Below are positions 21,168 to 32,899 of a stretch of 64,000 nt of DNA, piece after piece. Position numbers and translations under genes: made by a program. Position 1 is the stretch's first letter. The number at the start of each line of letters is the position of its first letter. Source of the stretch: Porodaedalea pini (taxonomy: Eukaryota > Basidiomycota > Agaricomycetes > Hymenochaetales > Hymenochaetaceae); the NCBI GenBank assembly GCA_002794775.1, contig NBAY01000014.1, forward strand, positions 496,001 through 560,000, written 5' to 3'. The notes beneath the pieces are model-generated. The model saw nothing but the letters and a program-made list of their open reading frames with translations. It was not told the DNA's origin and searched no databases.

Positions 21168-24100
21168 GAGAAGTTACAAGGGTTTCGAGTCTGGATCCGT
21201 TAAAATATAGTCAACCGCCTGTACAATATTTAGATGCAAACGGCATCGATGACTTTTCTGACTACGAAAACCCTACTGGTGTGAGCGAAGAAGGCATTGA
21301 AGAGAGGTTGTTCATGAGGGGAACTGGTGGACGCCAGCTGGACCTCCTCCTGAACGTTGGACACAGCATAGCGGGTGAGATGAGAGAGGTGGACGCGCAT
21401 GCCCTCGTGGATTCAGGATGCACAGGATCATGCATCGACATGAGGTTCATCGAGCGATACGGGTTGGAGACCAAACGATACATTCGGCCCCTCGCAGTGC
21501 TCAATGCTGATGGCACGCACAATGAAGCCGGCTTGATCGAGGAATATGTCGACGTCGAGCTCATGATTGGGCACCACAGGGAGAGGATTGTCCTTGCAGT
21601 GACGTCGCTGGCGTCGTCAAACATTTTCCTTGGTTACGATTGGCTTCGACGTCACAACCCGGAGGTCGATTGGAAGGCGGGTTTGATTGAATTCACCCAT
21701 TGCTCGGAGGAGTGCACGATAGAGAAGGAGGATGTGAAAGAGACAAGGAGGGTGAGAGAGGTGCGAATGGACAAGGCGTCCTGGCCCGCATACCTCAACG
21801 ACTACGCCGACGTCTTCTTGGAGAAGGGGTTCGAGAGATTGCCTGAACACCGACCATGGGACCACATCATCGACCTGAAGCCCGACTTCAAACCTAGTGA
21901 CTGCAAGATCTATCCACTCACGCCAACAGAACAGCAGTCACTCAAGGACTTCCTAGACGAGAACTTGAAGTCTGGCCGCATCCGAAGGTCCATATCGCCT
22001 ATGGCATCACCTTTCTTCTTCATCAAGAAGGCTGACAAATCGCTACGCCCGATCCAGGACTACCGTAAACTCAATGAGGGTATGATCAAGAATAAGTATC
22101 CTCTTCCCCTCATCGACGAACTGGTCGACAAGGTCAAGAAGGCAAAGTTCATCACCAAGCTGGACCTTTGTTGGGGATACTACAACGTCCGGATCCGCAA
22201 AGGAGATGAGTGGAAGGCAGCTTTTCACATGAATATGGGTCTCTTTGAACCGACAGTGATGTTCTTTGGTCTTTGCAATGCACCGGTGATGTTCCAAGCC
22301 TTCATCAACCACATCTTCAAGGGGCTGATCTACGACAACCTGATCATAGTCTATCTCGATGACATACTGATTCTCTTGCAAACTCTCAAGGAACATATCG
22401 AGACGTCGAGATGCGTCCTTCAGATCCTGCGAGAGAATGGCCTATACTTGAAACCGGAGAAGTGCGAGTTCGAAGCCAAAGTGGTAAAGTACCTTGGCCA
22501 CATCATCGGCAACGGTGAGATCAGAGCAGACCTGGCAAAGACGGAAGCAATCGCAGACTGGCCCATCCCATGAAACGTCAAACAGCTGCAACAATTCCTT
22601 GGCATGGGCAACTGGCTGCGACGATTCATCAAGGACTACAGCAAGGTAGTCCATCTGCTGATGTCGCTGATGGGCAAGAAGGACTGGGTATGGGAGACCG
22701 AACAGCAGGAGGCGTTTGAGGAGTTGAGACGACGTCTCTGCTCACCTCCAGTCCTGGCCATCGCGAACGATGAGGGCCCTTTCCGCATTGAAGCAGACTC
22801 ATCAAACTTCGCACTCGGAGGAGTGTTGTTGCAGAAGCAGAAAGGCAAGTGGAGGGTAGTCGCCTACAGGTTGGAAGCACTCCTACCTGCGGAACGAAAT
22901 TACGAGATCTACGACAAGGAGATGCTCGCGATCGTTTCGGCACTCAAGGAGTGGAGGCAATACCTCCTTGGTGCCTGTCATCCCATCGAGATCTGGTCCG
23001 ATCACACTAACCTTACCTACTTCAGGTCAGCGCAAAAGCTAAGCTATCGACAAGCTCGCTGGCGGACAGAGCTCGAGGAATTCGACTTCCACCTCGAGCA
23101 CAAGTCAGGGAAGACAATGGGAAAGGCAGACTTACTGTTGCGCAAGGCAGGCTATGATGAGGGCAAGGATGACAACGACGGTGTCGTGTTCATCAAGGAC
23201 AAGTGGCTGAATCGTGGGGTGGTGAGGACGTCACGTGATGATGTGTTGGACAGAGTGAAGGAAGCGCAAAGGGCGCAACAAGAGTCGGAGAGGCCAACGG
23301 GGATGACAGAGGTCGACGGGTTGTGGCACATGAGAGGCAAGGTATACGTGCCATCATCAATGAAGGAGGCCGTGTTGCGGGAGTGTCATGACTCGGTTCT
23401 GGCTGGACACCCAGGAGCGTCAAAAACAGTGGAGCTTGTCCGTCGAGAATTCTGGTGGGCGTCGATGTTCTCCGACATCCGAACGTATGTCCGAGGATGT
23501 GACCGCTGTCAGCGAACAAAGGCTCTGAGGGCGTCGAGGTCAAGGCCACTCCACCCAAACGCAGTCCCAGAAGGCCCCTGGGAAATCATCACAGTCGACC
23601 TCATCGGAGAGCTCCCGGACTCCAAGGGGCACAATGCGATCTGCGTTTTCGTTGATAGATTCTCAAAACAGATGCACGCGGTCCCAACGATGACGAAGTT
23701 GTCGGCAGAAGGCATGGCCCAGCTGTACCGTGACCACGTCTTCCGCCTCCACGGTCTGCCAAAGAAGATCATCCATGACCGAGGCACGCAGTTTGACGTG
23801 TCGATGATGAAGGAACTGTACAAACTCCTACACATCGAAGGCAACCCGTCGACAGTGTACCACCCACAGACAGATGGTCAAACAGAACGCGTTAACCAGG
23901 AGCTCGAACAGTACCTTTGACTCTTCGTTAACCATCGTCAATCGGACTGGAAGGACTGGCTCCCCCTCACAGAGTTCGCGTATAACAACCGCGAACACTC
24001 AGCGACAAAGATGTCTCCCTTCTATGCGAACACAGGACGTCACCCCTTGAGCTTTGACACAACACGAACCTCGTCTGCTAACATGTCGGCGGAAGAATTC

Positions 24101-24745
24101 GCGAAGCACATCAAGGAGACTCATCGCGTTGCGAAGGATAACTTGGTCAAGGCGGCGGATGACATGAAGCGCTACCATGATCGAACAGCAGGGACTTCGG
24201 TGGAGTATAAGGCGGGAGACAAGGTTTTCCTTGACGGGCGAAACATCAGTACAGATTCTCCAACGAAGAAACTCGCTGACAAATGGTATGGTCCCTTCGA
24301 GATCGTCGACAAGGTCGGAGCTAGCACATACAAACTCAGTCTCCCCAAACGATGGAAGAAAGTCCACCCCGTCTTCAATGAGGCCCTGTTGAAACCTGCC
24401 ATTGAACCATCCTTCAAGAGCCAGAAGCGATCAGCACCGCCGCCACCCGACATCATCGACAACGAGGAGGAGTACGAGATCGAGGAAGTTCTAGACTCAC
24501 GTCTGCACCGAGGGAAGCTACAATACCTCGTCAAGTGGGTCGGCTACAATGAACCGACTTGGCAGCCCGAGATGGATTTTGGCGAGAACGCAAAGGAGGC
24601 GATCGCCGAATTCTATCAAAAACACCCTGGCGCCCCTCAGAAACTCGACATCCCTCGCCAATGACTACGCCCACGCTTTGTCGACACCGAACCAGTCAAC
24701 CACGATCACGGCTGGTCGGGACGCCCAGCCTTGAGGGGAGGATAA
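21131..24745 (+). pseudogene. pol: Pol polyprotein of element 2, three nonsense codons
   Basis: One -1 frame runs from the shift site to a TAA (24743-24745) that abuts the 3' LTR. Domains: protease ([11 protein letters not shown], about 21402), RT with [11 protein letters not shown] (about 22348), RNase H (IEADSSNFALGG, about 22790), integrase zinc finger and DDE core (HDRGTQFDVSM, HPQTDGQTERVN) and chromodomain (LVKWVGYNEPTWQP, about 24530). Stops are TGA at 22571, 23918 and 24662; the last two replace CGA found in sister copies. RT has small substitutions at conserved sites (for example LCWGYYN for LRWGYYN). It is inactive as it stands. Confidence 0.9.
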
Positions 24746-25204
24746 TGTTAGGACTTGAACTTTCACCCTGTCTTTTATTTTCCTTTTATCATTTCTTTTC
24801 TTTTTACCGCACCTTTTCATTATATTTAATCGTCTTTTCAATCACTTCCCACACTCACTTAGTACGACCCAACCTTCATTCGTTCCATTCCTAGTTACAT
24901 AAACTATACAGTACTTAGATAATGCATTCCCACGGACGACACTATATAGAGGAAGGTGGAATCGCAGAAGCCCCCTGTTCTGCTTTTCCTCTTACCTCCA
25001 CGTCGTCCAGGTGAGACCCGCCCTCCCCTTGTATTAGTTAGATCTGTATTAATCCTCTTACCTCCACATCATCCAGTCTGAGTAAACCCGCTGCCCGAAC
25101 TTTGTGTTTGAGATACAGCCTGTCCCAGACAACGTTCGCGTCACCATTAGGTGTCGCTCGTTGAGGTTGCCTAGTCTGAGTTTCACCCAGACTTCCACCT
25201 AACA
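24746..25204 (+). repeat. 3' LTR of element 2
   Basis: 459 bp, preceded by the purine-rich AGGGGAGGATAA, whose TAA is also the pol stop. It is followed by the target duplicate ACCTT at 25205. Confidence 0.95.
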
Positions 25205-25578
25205 ACCTTCAATCCTCAGATGAGACTCTCCTTGGTTCCAAGGAATAGAATAGATAATGATACAGACACTTCCAGCCAACTATCATTGCTTGTCTACTTA
25301 TTTGGTCTTTCTCTGAATGCTGCACTTCCAGCGCATAAGTATACCTATTTTACTTGTCATATGAAACTCAATGACATATTTGTACTGGCTGCAATACTAC
25401 CTGTGTGTCATTTGACAATTTGCTTCATTTCTGAGTCCCTTAGCACACTAACAAATGAGGGCAGCTCCATGCCAGTCTCTGTGCACGGGAATTGCATCCT
25501 GATGTCATGACCCCCGCGCATGGGTCTTTACATCACGTGATCTCACAACGTCCTGCCCCTGCATTGTTAGTATTATAG

Positions 25579-26183
25579 TATTACAACTATTGATTTTGGC
25601 AGAATTAAAAATACATACATGGTATTATATGACTCTCATATATCTAATTTACATGTCTGTGTTACCTCAAGAGTCAAAATTAGATCTAGGTGGCCAGGCG
25701 GCAGCTGCACAAGCCTGCCATTCCTTCGGCACACTCTCGTGGGGAATCACTGTATGTGGTAACAATTCATTATTTTTCCCTCATTACTAGCATCACCACC
25801 TCTCCAGAACATGTCTTACTATGGCTGTACATGCTGTGGTTGTCTCATTACAAGTTGCTGACCTGGGCGGTGTTGCTCAGGAGTGTTCTACTCATAACTT
25901 CCTAATTAGGATGAATTTCTATGTACCCTTAATTTTCCTGTACTCTACTCATCAATAGCTTTCGATTGGTACCCATATCACTGCGATGCGCCCAGCCATT
26001 CTTGAGTTATTAGCTCAAAGGTTAGGAGCGGGGCCAGTAACAAAGTGCACGGGGCCTAAATCATATGTCACGGGGCACGCGGATCTGTCACGGGGCGCGC
26101 GGATCCGTGACGGGGCGCGCGGATCTGTCACGGGGCACGCGGATCTGTCACGGGGCCTAAATCAGAAATCACGGGGCGTATTA
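25579..26183. repeat. Right terminal inverted repeat of the long-TIR element
   Basis: Inverted copy of 17960-18532. Its tip holds four tandem units of the form CGCGGATCTGTCACGGGGCG and ends CACGGGGCGTATTA. The central part between 25249 and 25578 shows no further gene. Confidence 0.85.
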
Positions 26184-26639
26184 CCACACGCAGAAGTGAT
26201 CCCCGGAGGTGTTAGAGCTGAGCGATGACCCCAGCTACCATCATGTCGCCCGGGAGGAAGATACCGTGACGGAGAATGGGTCAGCGAGCTCGGAAGGCCG
26301 GGCGGGCGATTTGATGATAGCATATAGGAGTGGAGGGCGGGAAGAGACAAGAACCTATATGAGATGGGAAAAGAAAAGGGAGTAGAGAGTAGGTCAACAA
26401 AGAAAGCCAGTACAAGATGGAAGGACATTGTAATGGTTTCTTCTCAGTTCTCTGATGCCGACGTGCGAGCTCGTGAGCCACGACAGCAGTCGCATTTCAT
26501 CCGGTCGCAAGATAAGCAAGTGCAATAAAGTACGGATTTAGACTGCCCATAATGCTTATCGACAGGCAGTTTTAATTTAATTTCTTGACGCGGGAGTGTC
26601 TTCGGTCGAGATGAAATTGATACCACCCGCCTGAATGAT
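26184..26639. other. Right flank of the long-TIR element
   Basis: No recognised gene. Minus-strand ORFs at 26162-26428 and 26281-26481 are short and carry no motif. Confidence 0.3.
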
Positions 26640-28240
26640 AGACGCTATGAATAGCACTCGAGATTCGTTCCCGCGAGAGCCTCCTGCAGCGACAAGGGCA
26701 GTCATGAGGGCTGGTGAAGTATATGACCTATGACATAGCTAGTAATGCATTCGTCGAAGCGTTGAAGGACTTGCTGTCACTTCGAATTACCAACAATATT
26801 GCGCTAAATTTAAGGCCACACCTTCTGTTTCCTTGCCTTATACAACAGAAAGCTCAGAATGACACGCTAAACAACGTTTGTCAGATAGCTAGCATGAGAC
26901 AAAAAGAAAAGGGGCTTAAAGTGAAACGACCGCAGCTGAAGAGGTGGTCCTTTTTCCATCTAGGGATTTCCCCTTTCCTTCGTATCTCCTCCCGGTGACT
27001 TTGTAGGCTTCCTTGCATATATCACATCGCCTGGGGCCTGCCGGCGCTTATGCTCGCTTTCCATCCGATGTCCTGTTTCGCTACGTCAGTTCTTACTGCA
27101 CCTACCCTGTTCGCCCTGCATGATGGTCAGTTCAATTGTATTTATACCCCTTTGTAGTGTCCATGACGCCTCGAGAATAAACGCCGAGATTTATTTCATG
27201 CTTGATGATTATAGCGAGCCCAGAATAATGCACTACCGATCAGCAGAATATGTGTACGTGCGCTTTCATCATTTTCAGCCCGCAATTAAGCTTGAAAGTC
27301 GAGTTACAAACGTCTGTACTCGGATGCTTGGCTTCAGGTTGCTGAATAGCTGGAGACATGATGACTTCATATATGGTGGGGATGACGATAGAGAGTGAGA
27401 GAGAGGAGTCTCGGAAAAATCAGGGGAGGATCCTACCTCAAGGGCTTACTTTGACAGAAGCCTGAGCACATTTCTTAAGCGGATTTCGGATGGCTATACA
27501 TGCTATCGAAGTGCTCTGCCACATGAAAAACCTGAGTGAGGCAGGAGGGAGTTACGACGTGAACGCGTAACCGAAAGGCTTAGAGCACGTTACGATTCCC
27601 TATATAGAAAATACTTTCTCACCGAAAATAACGCTGTCACGTTTACAATTAAATTACATTGACCACTCCAAGATCGAAAGCCACATATAGTTTTCCTGGC
27701 GGGCAAATTTCCGGAGCGATGGAATGATTCATTCTGGGTTGTTATACATTTGTGGTACGTTAGCTCTTACAGTTTGTTGGCAAGGCCGACTCGGACTGCG
27801 CCCGCACGTCGTCACCTTTCGCGCTTTCGGATGAAGAGTTTCTCACAAGTTATCCCTGTCTAAATATTTGTGTCGAGACTTTTAGTATCTGAAGACTTCG
27901 CTTATTCTTACTTTAAACCTTTCGAACTGTGGCTGATCCCATTTGCACTCTGCAGGAATCGAAGTGGTGTGCGGCTTCCTTTTCGACTCGGATGAGTTCT
28001 TCATGCGCATGCCAAGCGTCGCCTGGACCCCTGTCTGCTTCTATCATATTGGTACTATGTGTATCGAGTATTTGAGTGTTCAAGGTTGTAATATGGTGTG
28101 CGATCACGCGCTGCTGTATTGTCACTGATGCTCTGAATCCTTAGGCGGGCTATGCACCGTGCATAGTTTGGCCTGCAGCTCATCCTTATGATCGACGCAT
28201 TATTGACCTTCTGTCAGTACTCGACACTAAGACCAAATAA
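26640..28240. repeat. Segmental duplication, copy A
   Basis: Resembles 32900-34500 in the same order and orientation at perhaps two thirds identity. Shared landmarks are AAGGACTTGCTGT (26765/33024), a TATA-type CTATATA before CCAAAGTCAACGCTGTCAC-like text (27600/33900), an ATG followed by about ten codons and a GTACGT donor (27727/34013), and a TGCAG acceptor leading into GRATCGAAG (27955/34218). This looks like a small two-exon gene duplicated and decayed, but frames are not clearly conserved and I recognise no product. Confidence 0.55.
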
Positions 28241-28714
28241 TGCCTTCCTTTTCGAACCTACCCGGTGCTCGGCCGTCACGAAAACACTCCACGCGACAGG
28301 GTAATTGGGCCAAGAATCGAACGAGTGTCATCGTCGCGGTTCTATCTAGTGAGAGGGCTCTCTCTATGTGACACTAGCGAGGATCTCCTGCCCGTCAGAA
28401 AGATCCCGAAGAGAATGGTATCCCAGAAACCGATACTAAAGAAGCCTGCGACAGGTACCTGGCTCGAGCCTACGGCAAGAGACAATGTTCACGCGAGCGC
28501 CTTCACGACCAGTTCAAGTATGGCCTTGCGATGATATGTCGTTGGGACTTGGGAGAGGCACGTAGGGATTTGTCTCGGTCGGAAAGACATGATCTAGATT
28601 ACCAGTCACTGCGTCAATAGCGATTCGAGATGTTTGTAGCGCTCGTTCAACTGTCAATATATGGGATTGTGGTTGAGAATATAAGGGATACGTCTGGCAT
28701 AAGAATCAATATTA

Positions 28715-29217
28715 ATGTCGTTATGACGCGCGGGACGCGTCGGAGGAGCAGAAGGACTCGGAGCCGAGGAGCTTCACACAGCCATACCCTGTCACGCGTG
28801 AGGCTTGCGTATGTATTGTAGCAACTGTATGAGGACGCAACTAGGGGCTTCGAGTGCACCAGTCTATTCGAGAAGGCGACGGCTATTCGAGCGACGACTG
28901 TAACTGCGAGCGGCCAGTCCTTGACGGTTGCCTCGGACGTGAACTCGGACAGAAACTCAAGGACGGAAGACGATAAGTTGCAGGCGTTCAAGGACCATGC
29001 GCTCATCGCGGTTGACGAGTTCACCACCAGCGGCTTGAATGGGTGATCCGGGTTGCGGTGGACAAGGATGAGGTCGCGAAGATCTGGCCCCGAGTCGAAC
29101 GTGTTGGAGAACTTCAACGAGATGCTCTATCTCATGATGCGCGAGTATATCATCCCATGGACACGCTGTTGCTATATGAGGTTGAGTGCGCTCGGATCCG
29201 AGGAACTGCGCCGCTAG
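28715..29217 (+). pseudogene. Unrecognised coding-like fragment
   Basis: The plus strand reads about 135 near-open codons from about 28809 to TAG at 29217, with one in-frame TGA near 29043 where the rest of the frame continues well. Segments such as KLQAFKDHALIAVDEF and FNEMLYLMMREYIIPW look protein-like and helical. A possible upstream exon around 28720-28800 would end at a donor near 28802. I cannot assign a family. The overlapping minus ORF (28647-29117) is the shadow of this frame or the other way round; I favour the plus strand because of the composition. Confidence 0.4.
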
Positions 29218-29920
29218 AAGAGGTACATGTATGGCTGCAGTGGGCTGTTGCTTGATCTATTGGTACGTACCCATCCGTTTTGAAGGCTATCCCACCAGCT
29301 AACAGCTTATTCATTGCTCTTGCACCATAGTCCCTCCTCCTCTCTTCCTCCGGCGTGCGGAGAGTCATTTCAACTATCCGTGCGTACTCATACGACTGTC
29401 CTACACTCTTCGAGTCCCGAACCTTTCTGTTGTGGCGGGATACCCGCTCGCCGCTCTTTTGGGGGGATTTCTCCACCGTTGTGTCCCTTTTTCTTTTATG
29501 AGTCCCTCCGGCTCATCTCAATTTCGCTGACATTCTGTCACAGTAGATTTGACCTGATCATTATGCACCCCTCTTCCTCTGTTCGCCTTCGGACGTTTTG
29601 CTTGTCAAACGCTCTCTCCCCCTGGACGTTTGACTAGCGACAGGATTTTTTCCTATCGCGCACTTTTGCTAAGGTATCGAGCTCGTGGATCCACCCTCCC
29701 ACAGGACGCCTCTCTGAGGCGACACGATGGGATCCGGGGCTGAACGGCTCACAAAATACGACGAAATCTATTCAGCAATATTGTATATTTCGATTCGACC
29801 GATCCTCTGGATTTCACTATATGCAAGTCTCTACGACAACAAAAAACTGAGCCACGAATACATGGATTTTTTTTAACAACTCAGCGATTCTATATTCGCC
29901 CATTCATCTAGGTCTAAGGT
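29218..29920. other. Stretch without a recognised gene
   Basis: Short ORFs only. The last 150 bp (from about 29765) match the 3' flank of synthase 2 near 15590-15735, so they belong to the duplicated synthase unit. Confidence 0.35.
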
Positions 29921-31228
29921 TCACGCCTTGGCCTCCAAGGCCTCTATGAGCGGTACAATGACATTCTCTCGCCGGAGAGACGCATCCTGACTTGGCGGAA
30001 CGACCTTCGGGAGAAGCGGCACCCGGCGGGTCTTCTGGATTTCAAGCCCTTTGTTCCCGAAATATCTTCCACTCTCGAAGTTCCAGCAGTCGTTACCCCG
30101 AGGCCAGTGTGCGAGTCCGTCCAAGTATTGTTGGACCTGGCCATCCACGTCAGGACCCCAAGAGGGCACGCGTTTCAGGCATTCTAAGAACTTCGTTTCG
30201 ATATCGGCATGATGGTTGAGGACCCAGTCCATAGCGCCCTGCAAGTCGATCTTTAATTCGTGCATGACCACAGTGACAATGTTGTGACGGTCATCGCCGG
30301 TCGCCTGCTCCTTGTTGTACGATGCGATGTCCTAGAAGTTAATGGTCACATTCAATGTCCGAGGTGGTTCGCGTGCGTAAGGGACATACATTGTCAAGGC
30401 CGAGCAAATCCGCAATATGGTCTGCTAGCTCGATGATGATAGGATGATAGAATACATCATCGGGGAGATTGAGACCAAGTTCCAAAGGAACATACGAAGG
30501 TCGAGCGCCGACGTTCTCGCGGCGGTTCGCAAGGTAGGAAGCAATCGAGCGGTACGTGTTATTATCGCGATCGGATGCCTGCTGAACGACTGCGTCGAGA
30601 TTAACAGCGAGGGTCTCGATCATATGACGCTGGGAGGTCGGACTTGCAGTCTTAATTGCCAATTCCCAGAACCTGACGAAACGGCTTAATCAACCAAATT
30701 ATTTGAAGGTAAGGAAATTCTACTCACTGCCGCGCAACTTCGCCGAGAATAACTTCTCCCTCAGGACGAGGCTTGTGGGGGTTCTTCATGGCATCGATGA
30801 CGATATCCACCATGTTGCGAACCACTAGCTCGGACTCCACGTCGGTGTACTCATCGATGACGAAGAGCAGGTTCATCAAGTCGCATCCCGTACGAAGGTG
30901 TTCTGTCCATTCATTGCTAGGTGTTTAACATATTATCACTGCGTATTCCACTTACCCCTCGAGACCCGGGGGTACGCAAGAGAAGCAAGGAGAGCTGATG
31001 TCGAATACTCATCAGCAATGCACGTAGGGAAATGCGGAGCAAAACAAATCACTGACCAAAATCACACTTGTCGAAAGCGTACTGGGATTGGGCGGAGAAC
31101 GCCTTGAAGCTATGGAACCAGGCGTTGGATTCGGCCTTGACTTCTTCGTAATGAGGGTTGATTTCGCGAGGCCAAGGCCAGTTGGCCATGGTGTCGGGAA
31201 GATGGAATGTTTTGACTGAGTTAGACAT
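29921..31228 (-). CDS. Sesquiterpene synthase 3 (class I terpene cyclase)
   Basis: Exons 31228-31057, 30994-30956, 30902-30728, 30672-30390 and 30331-29921 give 1,080 nt and 359 residues without a stop. DEYTD is at residues 87-91, N|DIASYNKE at 223-231 (intron 4 between Asn and Asp) and Arg312-Tyr313. It should cyclise farnesyl diphosphate with Mg2+. The first 330 bp including introns 1 and 2 are nearly identical to synthase 1, while exons 4 and 5 are clearly more different. It lies 12.9 kb beyond synthase 2, with the long-TIR element and a duplicated block in between. Confidence 0.93.
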
Positions 31229-31250
31229 GGCTAAGGAAATGTACTGAAGG

Positions 31251-31285
31251 TGAGCAGCTCAGAGGTACGTACTTATAGCGTAGAT
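31251..31285 (-). promoter_or_regulatory. Core promoter of sesquiterpene synthase 3
   Basis: AGCTCAGAGGTACGTACTTA and the following TAGCGT repeat the block seen before synthase 1 almost base for base. On the minus strand it supplies a TATA-like CTATAAGT about 45 bp from the ATG. Confidence 0.5.
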
Positions 31286-31868
31286 TACCTATGCAGACCG
31301 ATTCTATTGAAGCATATGACCGTACCTTTGAGCCCGACAGAAATTGCCCCATACAATGCAATGCATCATTGCATGTCTTTGGGCTGCGGTGGCGTCAGAC
31401 ATGTGGCGTCGGACATGTTGTGTACCGGTGCGGCTCGCGCATAGACCTTGCAAAGAGATGCAGAATGAAGCAATTGAGCAGAGCTATCCGAAATTACGCT
31501 CGGAGCAGGTGCCTGAGGCATCTGCCATTAGTGCATATGGACGTCCGTAACGGTAGGCAGGGTTAACTACAGGCTCATTTAGGTCTGTAGAAAGTGGCAG
31601 AAGTTTGACACTCTTTCAGGCGACATTTAAAAATACGTCAGTGGGCCAAAGCTAGCTCTATCTATGGTACGGCCGAACCCAGTCTCGAAAGACCACTAAG
31701 GAAACTTGCAATATTTTACGCCTCACGTAAACCAAGTTAGTCACATAGGAGTTTCTATAACATTATTGGACTCAAGCTAAGGCATTGAAAGCGTCCTACT
31801 TTCTATTTTGGTGCCTACAGGCAATGTACTCGATATTTAGTTGCTTACATGTCTCTTTCGACTCATTC
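31286..31868. other. Upstream region of synthase 3
   Basis: Partly similar to the upstream regions of synthases 1 and 2 (for example GAAGCATATGACCG near 31309 and 17103). No gene seen. Confidence 0.35.
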
Positions 31869-32791
31869 TTAGACTAGCACTCGATGTCGAATAGAGTTGA
31901 AGTGATCTCCGTAAATGTTGGGCATGCCTAGACCACCTGTTCCTGACAAGCCAACATGGAGAAGGGTAAAAGGTTCACAAGACGGAAACAATGTAGAATC
32001 ATGAGCTTCGAGCATGTAGTATAGAAAAGGTATGCAGTGAACGGAGAACTGAAGTCCAAAACAAGGAAAGTGACTATCTGATTCGCAAGGGACATATTGA
32101 GACAACGTGTAATCTAGAGGGGAAATAGCGCGAAACACCGATAAAAGCGGATGTACTACCCAACCTCCGGAGTTTATCGAAACATCAATGCATGCAGAGA
32201 CCGTAAGGCAATGATGGGAGTCAAGCAATGCTGTACTTCCCTTCACTTGTCCTTCAGTCATCGCCCACAGCTTCCGATAGTGTTTTTGGTTCTGCGAGGC
32301 GGGAATGGGAATCACTATGAAATCAGGTACTATAGCTATCTTCAGTGACCTTCGGAGTAGTAACGCCCCGCTCACAAATGACCCAACGTGGAATGCTACA
32401 CTCCTCCCACTAGGCTTCGTCGATCCAGTTCCTCCACATGGCTGAGTGAGAGTGCCGATCGAAGCGGGGTAAAGCCCTTCCAAGTGTTCATTCATCCATT
32501 CAGCCCTGCTCCTTTATGGAGGCGTACAAGCATCCTGAGTGCCGAAACATGTATGCTTCACTCTATACTTGTCCTGACACGACCTGAAAGATTGGGGAGG
32601 TTGCGTCAGCGTGGTCGGAGTAAATGAGACAAGGATGCGAAATACACTGGCAGAGTTGAGACCATAGAATTATTCCCCTCATCACCATACCACCATGCAA
32701 GCTCTCGAGACATGAAAACATCCAAATCCGCCTTCCAGGCGGTCGCGAGGTTAGCAACCACGGAGAAGGAAAAGTTGATATTTGGACTCAT
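31869..32791 (-). other. Possible minus-strand gene, not recognised
   Basis: Two minus-strand frames look coding. One at 32791-32606 contains SPNINFSFSVVANLATAWKA and a Trp/Tyr-rich segment and ends near a possible donor. The other is a 208-codon ORF at 32495-31869. They could be exons of one gene, but I cannot place the introns or name a family. It may also be chance. There are no membrane segments or catalytic motifs I can recognise. Confidence 0.3.
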
Positions 32792-32899
32792 ACAATTTCA
32801 GACGGCCCGCATGGATTATTGGCAGACATATGTTTTCGTGCAGGAGTGTCAAATACCTCCTTTCGAAATTGGGACCATACGACTAGTCGATAGATGCCG

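Larger units (their letters stand above)
18898..25204 (+). mobile_element. LTR retrotransposon element 2 (Ty3/Gypsy chromovirus)
   Basis: 6,307 bp, LTRs of 459 bp with TGTTAGG...CTAACA ends and a 5-bp duplication ACCTT at 18893-18897 and 25205-25209. The order is LTR, self-primer site, leader, gag, -1 frame pol, purine tract, LTR. The two LTRs differ at 12 positions by my count, 11 of them at CpG. Gag is intact; pol has three TGA stops. It belongs to the same family as elements 3 and 4, whose LTRs are a 425-bp variant. Confidence 0.95.
18505..25248 (+). pseudogene. Small gene inside the long-TIR element, interrupted by element 2
   Basis: A plus-strand frame is open from about 18505 to a GTAAGA donor at 18817 and resumes at 18876 after a TAAACAG acceptor. 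It runs to 18897, where LTR element 2 begins, then continues from 25210 to TAG at 25246-25248. The joined product is about 120 residues with an acidic, helical stretch (SEEDIHAASLLELATML). No upstream ATG is seen in this frame, so an earlier exon is likely. It is not a recognised transposase. The clean continuation of frame across the insertion shows the gene was open when element 2 arrived. Confidence 0.55.
17960..26183. mobile_element. DNA element with ~0.6-kb terminal inverted repeats, split by LTR element 2
   Basis: The outer termini read TAATACGCCCCGTGATTTCT at the left, with the exact complement at 26183. If the flanking TA is a duplicated target, the repeat proper starts ATACGCCCC. Arms of about 570-605 bp match closely. 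Near each tip a roughly 20-bp unit (GTGACAGATCYGYGYGCCCC) is tandemly repeated three to four times. Removing element 2 leaves about 1.9 kb with a small gene in the centre. No DDE domain is seen, so this is either non-autonomous or carries an unfamiliar protein. Superfamily is uncertain; the TA flank would suit Tc1/mariner-like families. Confidence 0.8.

Noticed and set aside
28647..29117. 156-codon minus-strand ORF
   Set aside because: No family motif; the plus strand of the same region reads as a better protein with only one stop.
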